Shown here: positions 1 to 8,573 of the stretch, piece by piece
How the letters are laid out: each line of letters starts with the position of its first letter
How positions within the stretch are numbered: position 1 is the first letter of the stretch
NCBI RefSeq assembly: GCF_003627215.1
Contig: NZ_CP032678.1
Location: forward strand, 62,001 to 126,000
Direction of reading: 5' to 3'
DNA: 64,000 nt
Source: Pseudomonas sp. Leaf58
GTDB lineage: Bacteria > Pseudomonadota > Gammaproteobacteria > Pseudomonadales > Pseudomonadaceae
Made by a program: the position numbers and the translations under genes
The notes under the pieces: model-generated
The model's input: the letters and a program-made list of their open reading frames with translations, nothing else
Told to the model about the DNA's origin: nothing
The model's database searches: none

Positions 1-874
1 TAAACAACGGCTTGTCCAACTTGTTGTCACCATCATTGCCCTGTGGCTCCCAGGTGACGCCATCAATGACGTTCTCGGTCATCTCGCGGGTTACCTTGGG
101 GGTGTATTCGGCGTTCAGCGAAATGCCCGAGGTGTTGAAGTCGCCGGAGATGTTGAAGAAGGTTTTCTGCACGAAGTTGCGGATCGCCTCCTCGCGCTTG
201 TAGATCATGTACAGGGCGGCAGACTGCACGCGCCCCAGGGAGATCACGCGCTCGCGTGGCGATCCGCCGCGCCCCAGGTGATTGCCCAGCAACCCGTATT
301 GGCCGTAGTGGCTGAACACGCGGGTGATGTACATGTAGGCATGATCGCAATGGGCGCGAGCTTCGGCAGCGCGGGCCAGCGACTTCTTTTCAAAGCCTGG
401 CAGCAGGTTGGCCATGGACTTTTGCATACTGGCCGGGTCTTCACCGGAGGCAAGCCAGCAGCGGCGCACGCCCTTGTTCCAGTTCAGGTGCTCCAGGATC
501 GACCAGCCGATGTATTCACCTTCGCGGTCGGCGTCCGTCGCCAGGATCACTTCGTCAGACTGGCTGAGGGCTTGCTGGATGATTTTCAGGTGATCTTCGA
601 CACGTCGACCCTTGTAGTCGGGCGCGTCGACGATGGGGCGCAGTTTTTTGGTGCGGGGGATGTTCTCCATCGCCCTGGGGTTGTTCCAGCCAAGGCCTGG
701 CTGGATTTCATCCGGTGCAGGAAGGGTCAGCAGGTGTCCCCGCGCTGGCACCATGTGAACGGTGTTGCCCATCCACTGCCCCGAGAAGCCCAGGGCGCTC
801 TTGCTCCAGCCCATCGCTGCAGCCAGCTTTATGGAAACAGAGTTCTTTTCGGTAATTACCGTGATGGTTGTCAT
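1..874 (-). CDS. Type IA DNA topoisomerase, N-terminal part (runs off left edge)
   Basis: A reading frame starts at ATG 874-872 and continues past position 1. It would relax or decatenate single-stranded or negatively supercoiled DNA during plasmid replication or transfer. The TOPRIM domain is clear: the N-terminal TVITEK strand and the acidic motif TDADREGE at residues 113-120, followed by the conserved LGRVQS stretch at about residue 250. The catalytic tyrosine lies beyond the edge. The start codon overlaps the stop of the lytic transglycosylase gene (ATGA), so the two are translationally coupled. The DADREGE form and lack of any visible zinc region fit a TopB/TraE-like plasmid enzyme, but the C-terminus needed to decide is missing. 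A second type IA topoisomerase lies at 20854-22542. Confidence 0.93.
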   Translation of the reverse strand, partial: MTTITVITEKNSVSIKLAAAMGWSKSALGFSGQWMGNTVHMVPARGHLLTLPAPDEIQPGLGWNNPRAMENIPRTKKLRPIVDAPDYKGRRVEDHLKIIQQALSQSDEVILATDADREGEYIGWSILEHLNWNKGVRRCWLASGEDPASMQKSMANLLPGFEKKSLARAAEARAHCDHAYMYITRVFSHYGQYGLLGNHLGRGGSPRERVISLGRVQSAALYMIYKREEAIRNFVQKTFFNISGDFNTSGISLNAEYTPKVTREMTENVIDGVTWEPQGNDGDNKLDKPLF

Positions 875-1614
875 TCAATGAACCTTAACATACGACGTTT
901 ATTGTTTATCGCCACAACCTCGACTTTCGGGGTGACTGCCCTGGGCGTCGTGCGAGCCATAGGGGTGGAGAATTGGGGTTGGTTGCCGCCCTGGATGGAC
1001 TGCTCAAGCGCTGCAAGCGAGGGGACGCCCTTGTCGGTAAACACCATCACGCCGGGGGCGACAGGGGCGGGGGTGCTGGCGGCAGGGCTGCCCCACCCAG
1101 TCGTTCTGGGCATGGCGGATGCTTCTTTGGGAGTGCCGATGACGGAGGCCAGGTTGGAGTAGGCGGCGGCTATCTTCTTCAGGTAGCGGGTGCGAAATTT
1201 CGGGGTCTTTGAATGATAGTTGCCCACGGCCAGCCATGGCTTGCCGGGCACCTCACTCAGGCGTTTGGACAAGATCCAGGAGCCTGCCTGAATGTTCTTG
1301 CAAGGGTCGAACACCAGATCCTTCCAGCTGTAGCCCAGTTCGGCTTTGATGCTGGGCAGGTGCAGGGTGTTGACCTGCATAACACCCAGGTCGTAGGAGC
1401 CATTTGAATTGGGACTGATGGTGCCAACCCGACCGCCCTCGACCGCAATAATGGTCTTTAGCATCACGGGCTTTAGCTGGTAGCTTTGACTGGACTGATT
1501 GACGCATTGATTGAGCACCGCCATGGACACGGGCTCTTCTTTGAAAACACCTGCGTGGGCTAGCAGCGGGCTGCCAAGCAACATGGCAGTGCTGAGGATC
1601 AGTCTTCGAATCAT
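871..1614 (-). CDS. Exported lytic transglycosylase (VirB1/SLT-like)
   Basis: A 247-aa protein with a signal peptide (cleavage probably after LLAHA, residue 21). The SLT fold is visible: a likely catalytic Glu in the IIAVEGG stretch (about residue 59), then NSNGSYDLGVMQVN (about residues 69-82) and AVGNYHS (about residue 130), the usual order in VirB1/PilT-type muramidases. It would cut peptidoglycan in the periplasm to let the conjugation channel or pilus through. The last 90 residues are Pro/Ala/Thr rich and probably disordered. The stop codon overlaps the topoisomerase start (ATGA). The start at 1614 fits the signal peptide. Confidence 0.88.
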   Translation of the reverse strand: MIRRLILSTAMLLGSPLLAHAGVFKEEPVSMAVLNQCVNQSSQSYQLKPVMLKTIIAVEGGRVGTISPNSNGSYDLGVMQVNTLHLPSIKAELGYSWKDLVFDPCKNIQAGSWILSKRLSEVPGKPWLAVGNYHSKTPKFRTRYLKKIAAAYSNLASVIGTPKEASAMPRTTGWGSPAASTPAPVAPGVMVFTDKGVPSLAALEQSIQGGNQPQFSTPMARTTPRAVTPKVEVVAINNKRRMLRFIE

Positions 1615-1632
1615 GGTGGCTACCGATTATTA

Positions 1633-2079
1633 TTATGGGGATGCTTTTTTCGGTTTTCTGACTCTACCTGTTTCCAGGATTTCGATGCCAAGAATGTCCC
1701 TCATCAGTCGACGCTTCAAACGGTACTCCGGGGTTCTAAACCCCTTGACGTCCTCAACGACTGTCACATCCTGTTTTTTGTAAACAAAATCAGCCACATA
1801 GGTGCATATGTGAATACCACCGGCTGTCAATTCGTAGGGCACCTGGCGCTGCAGATCAGTGATCTCACCTGCGCGCAGCATCAGTTTCAAGTTCAGATAC
1901 CGCTGATACTCCATTTTGGAGTCGAAGCGGCCCTCACTGGTGGTGATGACAATGGCATTGAATTTGCCATTGCGCCCCTTTTTACCTTTCGCTGCCTGGC
2001 TGTTCAACTCACGAAATTTCGCGGCGCTCATGCGATTGTTCGGCGGAATGTCGGAGGAGGGGCTGGCCAGGCGGGACAT
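1633..2079 (-). CDS. DUF1064-like protein (putative nuclease fold)
   Basis: A 148-aa protein. Residues about 50-135 match the pattern I associate with DUF1064 proteins of phages and plasmids: FDSKMEYQRYLNLKLM, then AGEITDLQRQVPYEL, YVADFVY and VVEDVKGFRTPEYRLK. This arrangement (E, D, then a short beta strand with ED-K) resembles endonuclease-fold proteins, but a catalytic role is inference. The N-terminal 45 residues are Ser/Lys rich. It lies 2 bp downstream of the zinc-finger gene and 18 bp upstream of the transglycosylase, so the four genes likely share one transcript. Confidence 0.75.
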   Translation of the reverse strand: MSRLASPSSDIPPNNRMSAAKFRELNSQAAKGKKGRNGKFNAIVITTSEGRFDSKMEYQRYLNLKLMLRAGEITDLQRQVPYELTAGGIHICTYVADFVYKKQDVTVVEDVKGFRTPEYRLKRRLMRDILGIEILETGRVRKPKKASP

Positions 2080-2081
2080 GC

Positions 2082-2378
2082 TTACTCGCCTTCTTCTTCG
2101 TTCGACAGTGGCATCACCACTGGATTGCGGCCAGATTTACGACGCTTGGCATCTTCTTCACGTTGCCAGTCGTCCATGCAGTCTTTGTCGCACCAGCGCG
2201 GACGCTTGACCTTGGTTGGGTCTTCTCCCGCCGCAGGGGATGAATGAAGGGGTTCGTCACAAAAAAGGCACTTGCCGGTAGCTTTGGGTGAGTCAGAAAC
2301 CTTTTTCCGCTGGGCTTCAAGGCTGCTCGCCAAAAAAGCTTCCTGGAACTCGCCTGCTACATCTGCTTCATCAGCCAT
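2082..2378 (-). CDS. Small zinc-finger protein
   Basis: A 98-aa acidic/basic protein with two cysteine pairs, CLFC (about residue 37) and CDKDC (about residue 63), spaced like a small treble-clef or zinc-ribbon finger. The RWCDKDCMDDW segment is common in small phage and plasmid zinc proteins. No enzymatic residues are evident. It is first in the leftward operon ending in the topoisomerase. It could bind DNA or a partner protein. I recognise no named family. Confidence 0.7.
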   Translation of the reverse strand: MADEADVAGEFQEAFLASSLEAQRKKVSDSPKATGKCLFCDEPLHSSPAAGEDPTKVKRPRWCDKDCMDDWQREEDAKRRKSGRNPVVMPLSNEEEGE

Positions 2379-2503
2379 TTCAAAAATCCGTTGTAAATCA
2401 TATTGTTAGTAGGGATTCGATGGCTGATGCAGCCTTCGAGTAATGTATGTATTGACGTTTGAGCTGTCGACCCGGACAATCTGCCAGCCGAACTGATTCT
2501 TGT

Positions 2504-2519
2504 CAATATACGCTATAAT
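2504..2519 (+). promoter_or_regulatory. Promoter of the helicase gene with CAATATACGC motif
   Basis: CAATATACGC (2504-2513) is followed directly by a consensus -10 box TATAAT (2514-2519). The helicase ATG lies at 2555, giving a leader of about 30 nt. No good -35 box is visible 16-18 bp upstream, suggesting activator dependence. The ten-base motif recurs exactly at 47745 and 55184 and, inverted, at 29158. Confidence 0.6.
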
Positions 2520-2554
2520 TGAATTATGACCCAGACCTGGGCGAGAATAGAAGC

Positions 2555-4687
2555 ATGAATGCACCAGCGGGAGCCGGCATGGCACAGGCGATTACACTCA
2601 AAGACATCGTGGCACTCGATAGCGAAGAAGAGCGCATCGAGCTATTGATGCAGGGGCTCAATGAGCGGCAGCGCGAATGCGCCATGACCCTCAATGGTGC
2701 AGTTGCGGCGATTGCTGGCCCAGGCGCAGGCAAAACCAAAACCTTGATCGTGCGTACCGCGCACCTGCTGATCAAGGATGTGCCGGCTACTTCGATCATG
2801 CTGGTGACCTTCACCAACAAGGGCTCCGATGAGATCAAGGAGCGCCTGGAGACCATGGTGGGCGAGGTCGCCCAGTACATCACCGCAGGCACGTTCCACT
2901 CGATCATCTACAAGGTGATTCTCAAGGCCAATGCCAACCACCCGTACCTGGAATCGATCGGCATCGATTTCAACGAGTGCACCATTTTCGATGAAAGCGA
3001 GTCTTCAACCTTGTTCGAGGAAGCTATCAAGCAGCTCGACAAGGATACCCAGGAAATGATCGACGAGAAGCGCTGGGCCAAGAAGATCGAGGAGCAAATG
3101 GCTGCGGCCAGGGCCAAAGGGCATACCGCCGAAACCTATGCGCGGGAGATGATCGGTTTTGGCGATCCTTCTGACGTGCTGTATCGCGTCACCAAGGATG
3201 CCTGGGATCAGTACACCCTGTTGTGCCGTTCGGCCAATGGCATCGACTTTGACGACATCCTGGTCGTGGCCAATCAGCTGATGATGCGTGACCCACGCCT
3301 TGGCCAGGAGTTGGCGGAGCGGTACCGCTACATGATGCTGGATGAATACCAGGACACCAACCCGGTGCAAATGCGGATCATGGATCAGATCGCCAGGCAC
3401 CATGAAAACATCCTGGTGGTGGGTGACGAAAAACAATCGATCTATGGCTTCCGGGGCGCGGACATCCAGGTGATCTTGACCTTCATGCAGCGCTACCGCA
3501 AAGCGGTCAAGATCGACATGAACATCAACTACCGGTCAACCCCGGCCATCCTCGAAGCTGCCAACGTGGTGGCGGCCCGGATGAACCAGAAGCTCTCCGA
3601 TGGCGCCGTGTACAAGGATCATGACCAGTATCCGCAAGGCGCACCGGTTTCGATCGTGGCCTTCGAATCGGACAAGCAGGAGGCCGATGTCATCGCCAGG
3701 GGGATCAAGCGTGATCTCGCCAACGGTATCCCAGGCAAGGAAATTGCGATCCTTTATCACTCGCGCCAGGCCAAGCCGGCGATTGAGCAGGCGCTCGTGC
3801 AGAATGCGATCAACTACCAGGTGGTGGGCGACATCGGCTTCTATCAGCGCGCCGAGGTGAAGAACGCCATCGCCCTGTTGCGCTTCACGTTCCGCCCTTG
3901 GGACTCCATGGCCGCGTGCCGGCTGCTCAAGTGCACCAGCTTTGGGGTGTCAGACAAGAGCGCCAAGAAAGCCATGGCCCAAGGCAAGACCGCGCACGCC
4001 TATCTAGTGGAGATGGCCGCGAAAACCAATGCCAAGAAAGAGCCCTCGGCAGTGTCACTGAAACTGGCCCCGCTGCTGGACTCGATGCTCGCCATCCGCA
4101 AGCTGGTGGCCTATGGCGAACACGTGGACTACATACGCACGGGCGTTGAGCGCCTGTGGGAAACCTACCTAGGCCCAGGCGTCCGCCGCGCTGCGGCACA
4201 GAAAGACAACGTGCCGCTGGACGATGCCATTGCCAACTCCCTGCAGAACGTCGCCTTCCTGCTCGACCGCTTCTTCCGCGAGCTGGAGGAAGGGCGCAAG
4301 CCCGAGGATATCCTCGAAGAGCTCAGCATGCTCGGCGACATGAGCCGGCAAACCGAAGCGGATCAGTTGCAGACCATCCGCATCATGACCATTCACGCCT
4401 CCAAAGGGATGGAAATGGGGCATGTGTACCTGCCGGCGCTGGACAAGGACACCACCCCCGGTGAAAAGGAGCAAGACAATGACGTCCTGGAGGAAAAGCG
4501 CCGGGTGCTGTATGTCGGCATGACCCGAGCGAAGCACAAGCTGGTGATGTCCTACGCCAAAACCAAGCGTAAATTCGGTCAGCTTATCGTCACCGAGATT
4601 TCGCCGTACCTCAAGGAAGTGTGCTCGGGGCTTGGCAAAACCCCCTTTAACTACAAAGCACCGCAGCAGGATGGCCCGAGTCGCTGA
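2555..4687 (+). CDS. UvrD/Rep-type superfamily 1 helicase
   Basis: A 710-aa ATP-dependent 3'-5' DNA helicase by family. All SF1A motifs are present: Walker A GPGAGKT (about residues 55-61), TFTNKG (Ia), MLDEYQDTNPVQ (II), VVGDEKQSIYGFRG (III), NYRS (IV), IMTIHASKGMEM (V) and VLYVGMTRAKH (VI). The length is near that of UvrD. ATG 2555 is chosen because an in-frame TTG at 2519 sits inside the -10 box. It is monocistronic or weakly linked to the SbcC-like operon, which has its own promoter 130 bp downstream. The role is probably plasmid DNA repair or replication. It lacks the nuclease domain of RecB or AddA. Confidence 0.95.
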   Translation: MNAPAGAGMAQAITLKDIVALDSEEERIELLMQGLNERQRECAMTLNGAVAAIAGPGAGKTKTLIVRTAHLLIKDVPATSIMLVTFTNKGSDEIKERLETMVGEVAQYITAGTFHSIIYKVILKANANHPYLESIGIDFNECTIFDESESSTLFEEAIKQLDKDTQEMIDEKRWAKKIEEQMAAARAKGHTAETYAREMIGFGDPSDVLYRVTKDAWDQYTLLCRSANGIDFDDILVVANQLMMRDPRLGQELAERYRYMMLDEYQDTNPVQMRIMDQIARHHENILVVGDEKQSIYGFRGADIQVILTFMQRYRKAVKIDMNINYRSTPAILEAANVVAARMNQKLSDGAVYKDHDQYPQGAPVSIVAFESDKQEADVIARGIKRDLANGIPGKEIAILYHSRQAKPAIEQALVQNAINYQVVGDIGFYQRAEVKNAIALLRFTFRPWDSMAACRLLKCTSFGVSDKSAKKAMAQGKTAHAYLVEMAAKTNAKKEPSAVSLKLAPLLDSMLAIRKLVAYGEHVDYIRTGVERLWETYLGPGVRRAAAQKDNVPLDDAIANSLQNVAFLLDRFFRELEEGRKPEDILEELSMLGDMSRQTEADQLQTIRIMTIHASKGMEMGHVYLPALDKDTTPGEKEQDNDVLEEKRRVLYVGMTRAKHKLVMSYAKTKRKFGQLIVTEISPYLKEVCSGLGKTPFNYKAPQQDGPSR

Positions 4688-4821
4688 TCACCGATTGGTT
4701 TACCTGAAAATTGGCTCCTTGGAGCCAATTTGCATTTCTGTGGTGCAGCCGCATGCGCGAAAATAGCGCCCCCCTGAAATACGAACCCTCATAAAATTGA
4801 TTCAATCGATTAACATGCAAA

Positions 4822-4849
4822 TTGACAAAATGGCAATTTACCTTATACT
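4822..4849 (+). promoter_or_regulatory. Sigma70-type promoter of the SbcC/SbcD-like operon
   Basis: TTGACA (4822-4827), a 16-bp spacer, then TATACT (4844-4849). A strong ribosome site (GGAGG, 4864-4868) and ATG 4876 follow. The helicase stop is 134 bp upstream, so the three-gene operon is independently transcribed. Confidence 0.75.
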
Positions 4850-4875
4850 TTCAACATCACACTGGAGGATTCACC

Positions 4876-5187
4876 ATGTCGACTACTGACGCTGCTGCAG
4901 ACCTCAAGCAGGCTATTGAACTGGAGGGTCAAAATCAGGCGGATCTGATCCGTCTGGGTACCGAACTTCAGCATCACGAGGCTCAGGCTGCCGAGCTGGC
5001 GGCTCAGGCCAAGGCAGAAGGGTGCAACACCCTTGACGAGCTGCGTGCGCTGTTCACCACCGGCAATGCCGAAAACCTGCGGGCGGTCGCGGAATTCAAA
5101 AACACAGTCAGTGCCCGCCGCACCAAAATCAGCGAAATTCGAGACCAGCTCAACCGCCTGAATAACGCGCCTAGCGCTCGGGGGTAA
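4876..5187 (+). CDS. Small coiled-coil protein preceding the SbcC-like ATPase
   Basis: A 103-aa protein predicted from composition to be mostly helical: Ala/Glu/Gln/Leu-rich heptad-like segments at residues 5-45 and 65-95 with one short break (GCNTLDEL). ATG 4876 is chosen for its GGAGG site 7 nt upstream; an in-frame ATG at 4822 lies inside the -35 box. The gene ends 3 bp before the ATPase start. It is tempting to see it as a partner supplying coiled coil to the ATPase, whose own N-terminal coil is short, but that is inference. I recognise no family. Confidence 0.75.
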   Translation: MSTTDAAADLKQAIELEGQNQADLIRLGTELQHHEAQAAELAAQAKAEGCNTLDELRALFTTGNAENLRAVAEFKNTVSARRTKISEIRDQLNRLNNAPSARG

Positions 5188-5190
5188 GCG

Positions 5191-7089
5191 ATGACTCTGC
5201 AGCCTACAGTGAACCCCCTCGACGAGCTGAACCTGTTGACCGCGACCGTCCAGCAGCTTTCCCGTGACGAAAGCGAGCTGAAAGGCGTGGCTCGGCAGGC
5301 CATGAACGACATGGCGCGGGTGTCGGTTGAAATCGGCGCGTGTGATGCCCTGCTGATGCGTAAAGACGACATTCAGCATGCCCTGCTGGCGCTGCAGATG
5401 AAAGTGCAGGCCAAGAACAAGGGGGTTTTCGAAGACCTGCTGACCTCCCTGATTCATGAAATCATGCCTAACAAGACCGGTGAAAAGATCGTTTTCACCA
5501 GCTCGATGCGCAACAACCTGGCGGCGCTGGATGTGGACATCCTTTCCAACGGCGATCTGGAGAACGTCAGTCGTGACCGGGGCGGCAGCATTGCCAACAT
5601 CGTGGCCATGGGCCTGCGCTTCGTCGTGTTGGCGCGCCACCCCAACCGACGCGTGCTGTTTTTGGACGAAGCGGACTGCCATCTGGCTGAAATGTACATT
5701 CCGGCCTTTGCGGCGGTCATGCAGCAGCTGGCGCACCGCCTGGGCATTCAGGTGATCTACATCAGCCACAAACCCGCTGCGTACTTCTCCGGCTACTCGC
5801 GAATCATCGAGATTTACAGCGAAAATGGCAAAACCCACTCGCGTACCATCAGCGATGAGGTGGTCGATGACAGCGTCGAGTACCCTGATAACGCCCTGCG
5901 GTACATCCGCCTGAAGGACTTCGGGCCGCACGAGAACATCCTGGTGGAATTGGGCCCAGGGGTGAACGTGATCATTGGTGACAACGACCTTGGCAAGAGC
6001 AAGTTCATCACCGCCGTGTCGGAGTTGCTGGACAACGACGGCACCGAGACCCGGATTCGCCACCATCGCCCTCACTTCGAGGTGGAGATCGGGCTTGAAG
6101 AGGGCATGAGCCTGATCTGGAAATACGCCCGTAAAGGCAGTAATCGCACCAGCCTTGAGCTCAAGGACAAAAACGGGATGTGCATCGAAAGCTCGAACGC
6201 CGGCAAGGGCAAGGTGCCCGAATGGCTGCACACCTACCTGGCAATGGGGCGAATCCATGGCCAGGATATTCATGTGCATCCGCAGGATGAGCCCAAGTAC
6301 CTCCTGTCGAGTCGATACACACCGATGGATCGGGCCAAGATGCTGCCACTGGGGCGTGAGTCGCGAGACGTTCAGCGCATGCTCCAGCAGTTCACCCAGC
6401 AGATCATGGATGCCCGCCAGCGCAAGGCTGCGCTGGAGATTGAGCTGAACCGGATCAAGAACCAGCTCAAGATCTTGTCGCCCTTGCTCGACGAGGCACC
6501 AGATGACGATTTGCTGTTAGGTCACGAGCAACTGATTCAGCAGTGTCAAAAAATGGCGCGTCTGGCGAAGCTGGATGCCAAGTTAAACCATGCCGAACAA
6601 GCGATCGGCATTTTGAAATCCGGAATTGAAGAGGTCAGTCGCTACTTCTTGGTGCCTGTCCAGCTGATGGAAACCCAGAAACTACAGTCATTGATTCAGG
6701 GCATTGAGCGCAACAGCCAGGTGGTCAACATCCTTAGACAGCTGCGTAGCCTGCCTGGAGCGCCGGCAGTGCCAGTGCTGCATGACTCGAACAAGCTCAA
6801 GCATCTCGGGGTTCGCTGGGGCAAGAGCATCAAGGCGATTGAAATCCTGCAGGCGGTGCACGCGCTCCTCCCCGTAGCAGCACCAACCCTCAAGGACTTG
6901 TCGGCCCAGGCTGACTTGATCAATCGCCTGGACAAAACGTCCGCTGCTGTGGACGCCTGGAAGGGCAAGATCACAGCCTGCCAGCACGAAGCAGTCGCCA
7001 TCAAGGAACGCAAGGACGCCTTGATTGCGCAACTCGGTGGCATCTGCCCTACCTGCCAACAGACCATTGGAGCGCATTCCCATGCTTGA
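5191..7089 (+). CDS. Rad50/SbcC-like ATPase with circularly permuted head and C-terminal zinc hook
   Basis: A 632-aa protein. The order of motifs is reversed relative to Rad50/SbcC/SMC proteins. Residues 1-80 are helical; then come the signature-like SRDRGGS (127-133), Walker B VLFLDE (155-160) and switch histidine ISH (191-193). Only after these come the strand LRYIRLKDFGPHENI and Walker A GDNDLGKS (263-270). A long helical region (about 390-610) ends with CPTC (619-622), the CxxC of a zinc hook, ten residues from the C-terminus. In normal Rad50 the Walker A half is first and the hook is in the middle. The layout equals a Rad50 opened at the hook and joined at its natural ends. It overlaps the SbcD-like gene by 8 bp. 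I infer DNA-end processing or tethering. Confidence 0.85.
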   Translation: MTLQPTVNPLDELNLLTATVQQLSRDESELKGVARQAMNDMARVSVEIGACDALLMRKDDIQHALLALQMKVQAKNKGVFEDLLTSLIHEIMPNKTGEKIVFTSSMRNNLAALDVDILSNGDLENVSRDRGGSIANIVAMGLRFVVLARHPNRRVLFLDEADCHLAEMYIPAFAAVMQQLAHRLGIQVIYISHKPAAYFSGYSRIIEIYSENGKTHSRTISDEVVDDSVEYPDNALRYIRLKDFGPHENILVELGPGVNVIIGDNDLGKSKFITAVSELLDNDGTETRIRHHRPHFEVEIGLEEGMSLIWKYARKGSNRTSLELKDKNGMCIESSNAGKGKVPEWLHTYLAMGRIHGQDIHVHPQDEPKYLLSSRYTPMDRAKMLPLGRESRDVQRMLQQFTQQIMDARQRKAALEIELNRIKNQLKILSPLLDEAPDDDLLLGHEQLIQQCQKMARLAKLDAKLNHAEQAIGILKSGIEEVSRYFLVPVQLMETQKLQSLIQGIERNSQVVNILRQLRSLPGAPAVPVLHDSNKLKHLGVRWGKSIKAIEILQAVHALLPVAAPTLKDLSAQADLINRLDKTSAAVDAWKGKITACQHEAVAIKERKDALIAQLGGICPTCQQTIGAHSHA

Positions 7090-7984
7090 ATTGAACCCGC
7101 AAAGCATTGAAACCTCCGTGATTACCGGCATGAAGGGCTTTCTTCTGGTCGGTGACCCATGGTTGGGCTCAGAGCGCCGTGTAGGGCGCGTGGACAACAC
7201 CTGGGACACGTCCATGGGCAAGCTGGTGAACGCCTTCGAGATCGCTGCTGAGCGGCAGCTGCTGCCTGTTGTCCTGGGTGACCTGCTGCACGAAAACCGT
7301 GATATGGGCAAAGTGCTGGAGATCATCAATGCGGTGAAGGGGCGCCAGGCTGTTCTGGTGCCCAGGGATGGCCGCTGGCTTGACCGTAGCAAAGGGCATA
7401 TCGCCGCGATTCTCCAGGCTTCGGGTTTGGCACATGTCGCCGGATACAGCGCCAAGCGTTATCAAATCCAAGTCAATGACAATGGCCAATGGCATAAGCT
7501 GGAGATGGAGTGTCACACCTCCTGGGGTGGGCACAATCGACTGGATCAGGGCAGCCGTGCCCGCGTGGTGATTCCCGCCCTGGGGATTGTTGCCGAGCCC
7601 GATTCCTCGATTCCAACCATGGAGGCCGAGCAGGGTCATACGCTCATCAAGGCAGGCCGTCTGATCCGCCTAACTGCACTGGAAGAGTCGCTTGAGGTCA
7701 ATGTGTTCGCCGTCACCCAGGGGGGTGTTGAGCGCATCGCACTTAAAACTGTGCCAATCGTCTTCACCGACGCCTCAATGAGTGCCGATCAGTTCCAGCA
7801 GGGGTTGGTCAGGGATAGTCAGTTCGTCGAGCGTTTGCGTGCTTCGACCGCCGAAAGCCTTGAGGAGGAGGGAAAGGAAGGCATGATCGAACAGATCGAT
7901 GCCATTTGCACGGAAATCGGTGCCGATGACTATGTTCGCACCAAGCTCTATGAGCTTTCCAAAGACGCGGCTGCAGCGGTTTGA
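7082..7984 (+). CDS. Divergent Mre11/SbcD-like metallophosphoesterase
   Basis: A 300-aa protein starting at ATG 7082, inside the ATPase gene (8-bp overlap, coupled translation). The N-terminal half follows the calcineurin-type phosphoesterase plan: LLVGDPWLG (residues 21-29), an Asp-rich helix, VVLGDLLHENRD (63-74), LVPRDGRW (92-99), and late histidines in ECHTSWGGHN (143-152). Canonical motifs would be DxH, GD, GNH(D/E), H and GHxH; here DxH reads DPW and GNHD reads PRDG. Some metal ligands are therefore missing or replaced, so nuclease activity is uncertain. Its pairing with an SbcC-like ATPase is the strongest argument for the assignment. The C-terminal 120 residues would be the capping and ATPase-binding part. 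Confidence 0.72.
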   Translation: MLELNPQSIETSVITGMKGFLLVGDPWLGSERRVGRVDNTWDTSMGKLVNAFEIAAERQLLPVVLGDLLHENRDMGKVLEIINAVKGRQAVLVPRDGRWLDRSKGHIAAILQASGLAHVAGYSAKRYQIQVNDNGQWHKLEMECHTSWGGHNRLDQGSRARVVIPALGIVAEPDSSIPTMEAEQGHTLIKAGRLIRLTALEESLEVNVFAVTQGGVERIALKTVPIVFTDASMSADQFQQGLVRDSQFVERLRASTAESLEEEGKEGMIEQIDAICTEIGADDYVRTKLYELSKDAAAAV

Positions 7985-8113
7985 TCAACCTCCAGGGTTG
8001 ACTGGGCGCGCATCATGGGGCGTACCGTAGTAACAGCATTGGTGCCCCTAATGCCAATCCGTTCACCCACAAAGGGTGCCCTCTGTAGGCACGAATACCA
8101 GCAAGGAGTCGGC

Positions 8114-8347
8114 ATGAGTGCAAAATTGGTCATGCTGACTGCAGCGGAATTCAAATGGCTGCAACAACACCAGGCCCGGCAGTCTTCCAGCCGAACCCGA
8201 TGGGGGCGACGAATCGCCCATGTCGCAATGATTGGCATTTGGTCGCTGGGGGCGCTGATTTGGCTGCAGGCATTTGAGTTTCAGCGAAATCCCGTACTGG
8301 ACGAAGTTTCAGCCCCGTTGTCCTGGGTACTGGGCATCGCTCTGTGA
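8114..8347 (+). CDS. Small single-pass membrane protein, unknown
   Basis: A 77-aa protein started at ATG 8114, which has an AAGGAG ribosome site 6 nt upstream; longer in-frame versions lack one. A basic segment (RTRWGRR, about residues 26-32) precedes one or two hydrophobic stretches (about 36-52 and 63-77). The positive-inside rule puts the N-terminus in the cytoplasm. No family recognised. It follows the SbcD-like gene by 130 bp. Confidence 0.55.
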   Translation: MSAKLVMLTAAEFKWLQQHQARQSSSRTRWGRRIAHVAMIGIWSLGALIWLQAFEFQRNPVLDEVSAPLSWVLGIAL

Positions 8348-8469
8348 TGACCTGGCTGTAGTGCTATGCGTCACCCAATGGCCTGTAGCAAGAGTTCACC
8401 AACCCATTGTTTCTGCTCATTTTTCTCGTTGTCCGAAGCTGCCCCGAAGTTTAGGGGACGTCGTCGCTT

Positions 8470-8502
8470 CGTTCGCTTGCGAACGGCTCGCTTTTTGTTT
8501 TT
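8470..8502 (+). terminator. Possible rho-independent terminator
   Basis: Perfect 7-bp inverted repeat CGTTCGC-TT-GCGAACG (8470-8485) followed by GCTCG and a T-rich run (8491-8502). It lies in the 226-bp gap between two small membrane-protein genes. The tiny loop makes it atypical; it could also be a protein-binding palindrome. Confidence 0.4.
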
Positions 8503-8573
8503 TCGGGGTTTTTTTGCGTCCAAAATATGAGAGCATGACAAAGCGTCAATTTCGGCGCATGTAGAGATAGGTC

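Noticed and set aside
4843..6279. Long minus-strand open frame (478 codons)
   Set aside because: It is antisense to the coiled-coil and SbcC-like genes, has His/Val/Gln-rich composition typical of a complementary frame and no ribosome site.
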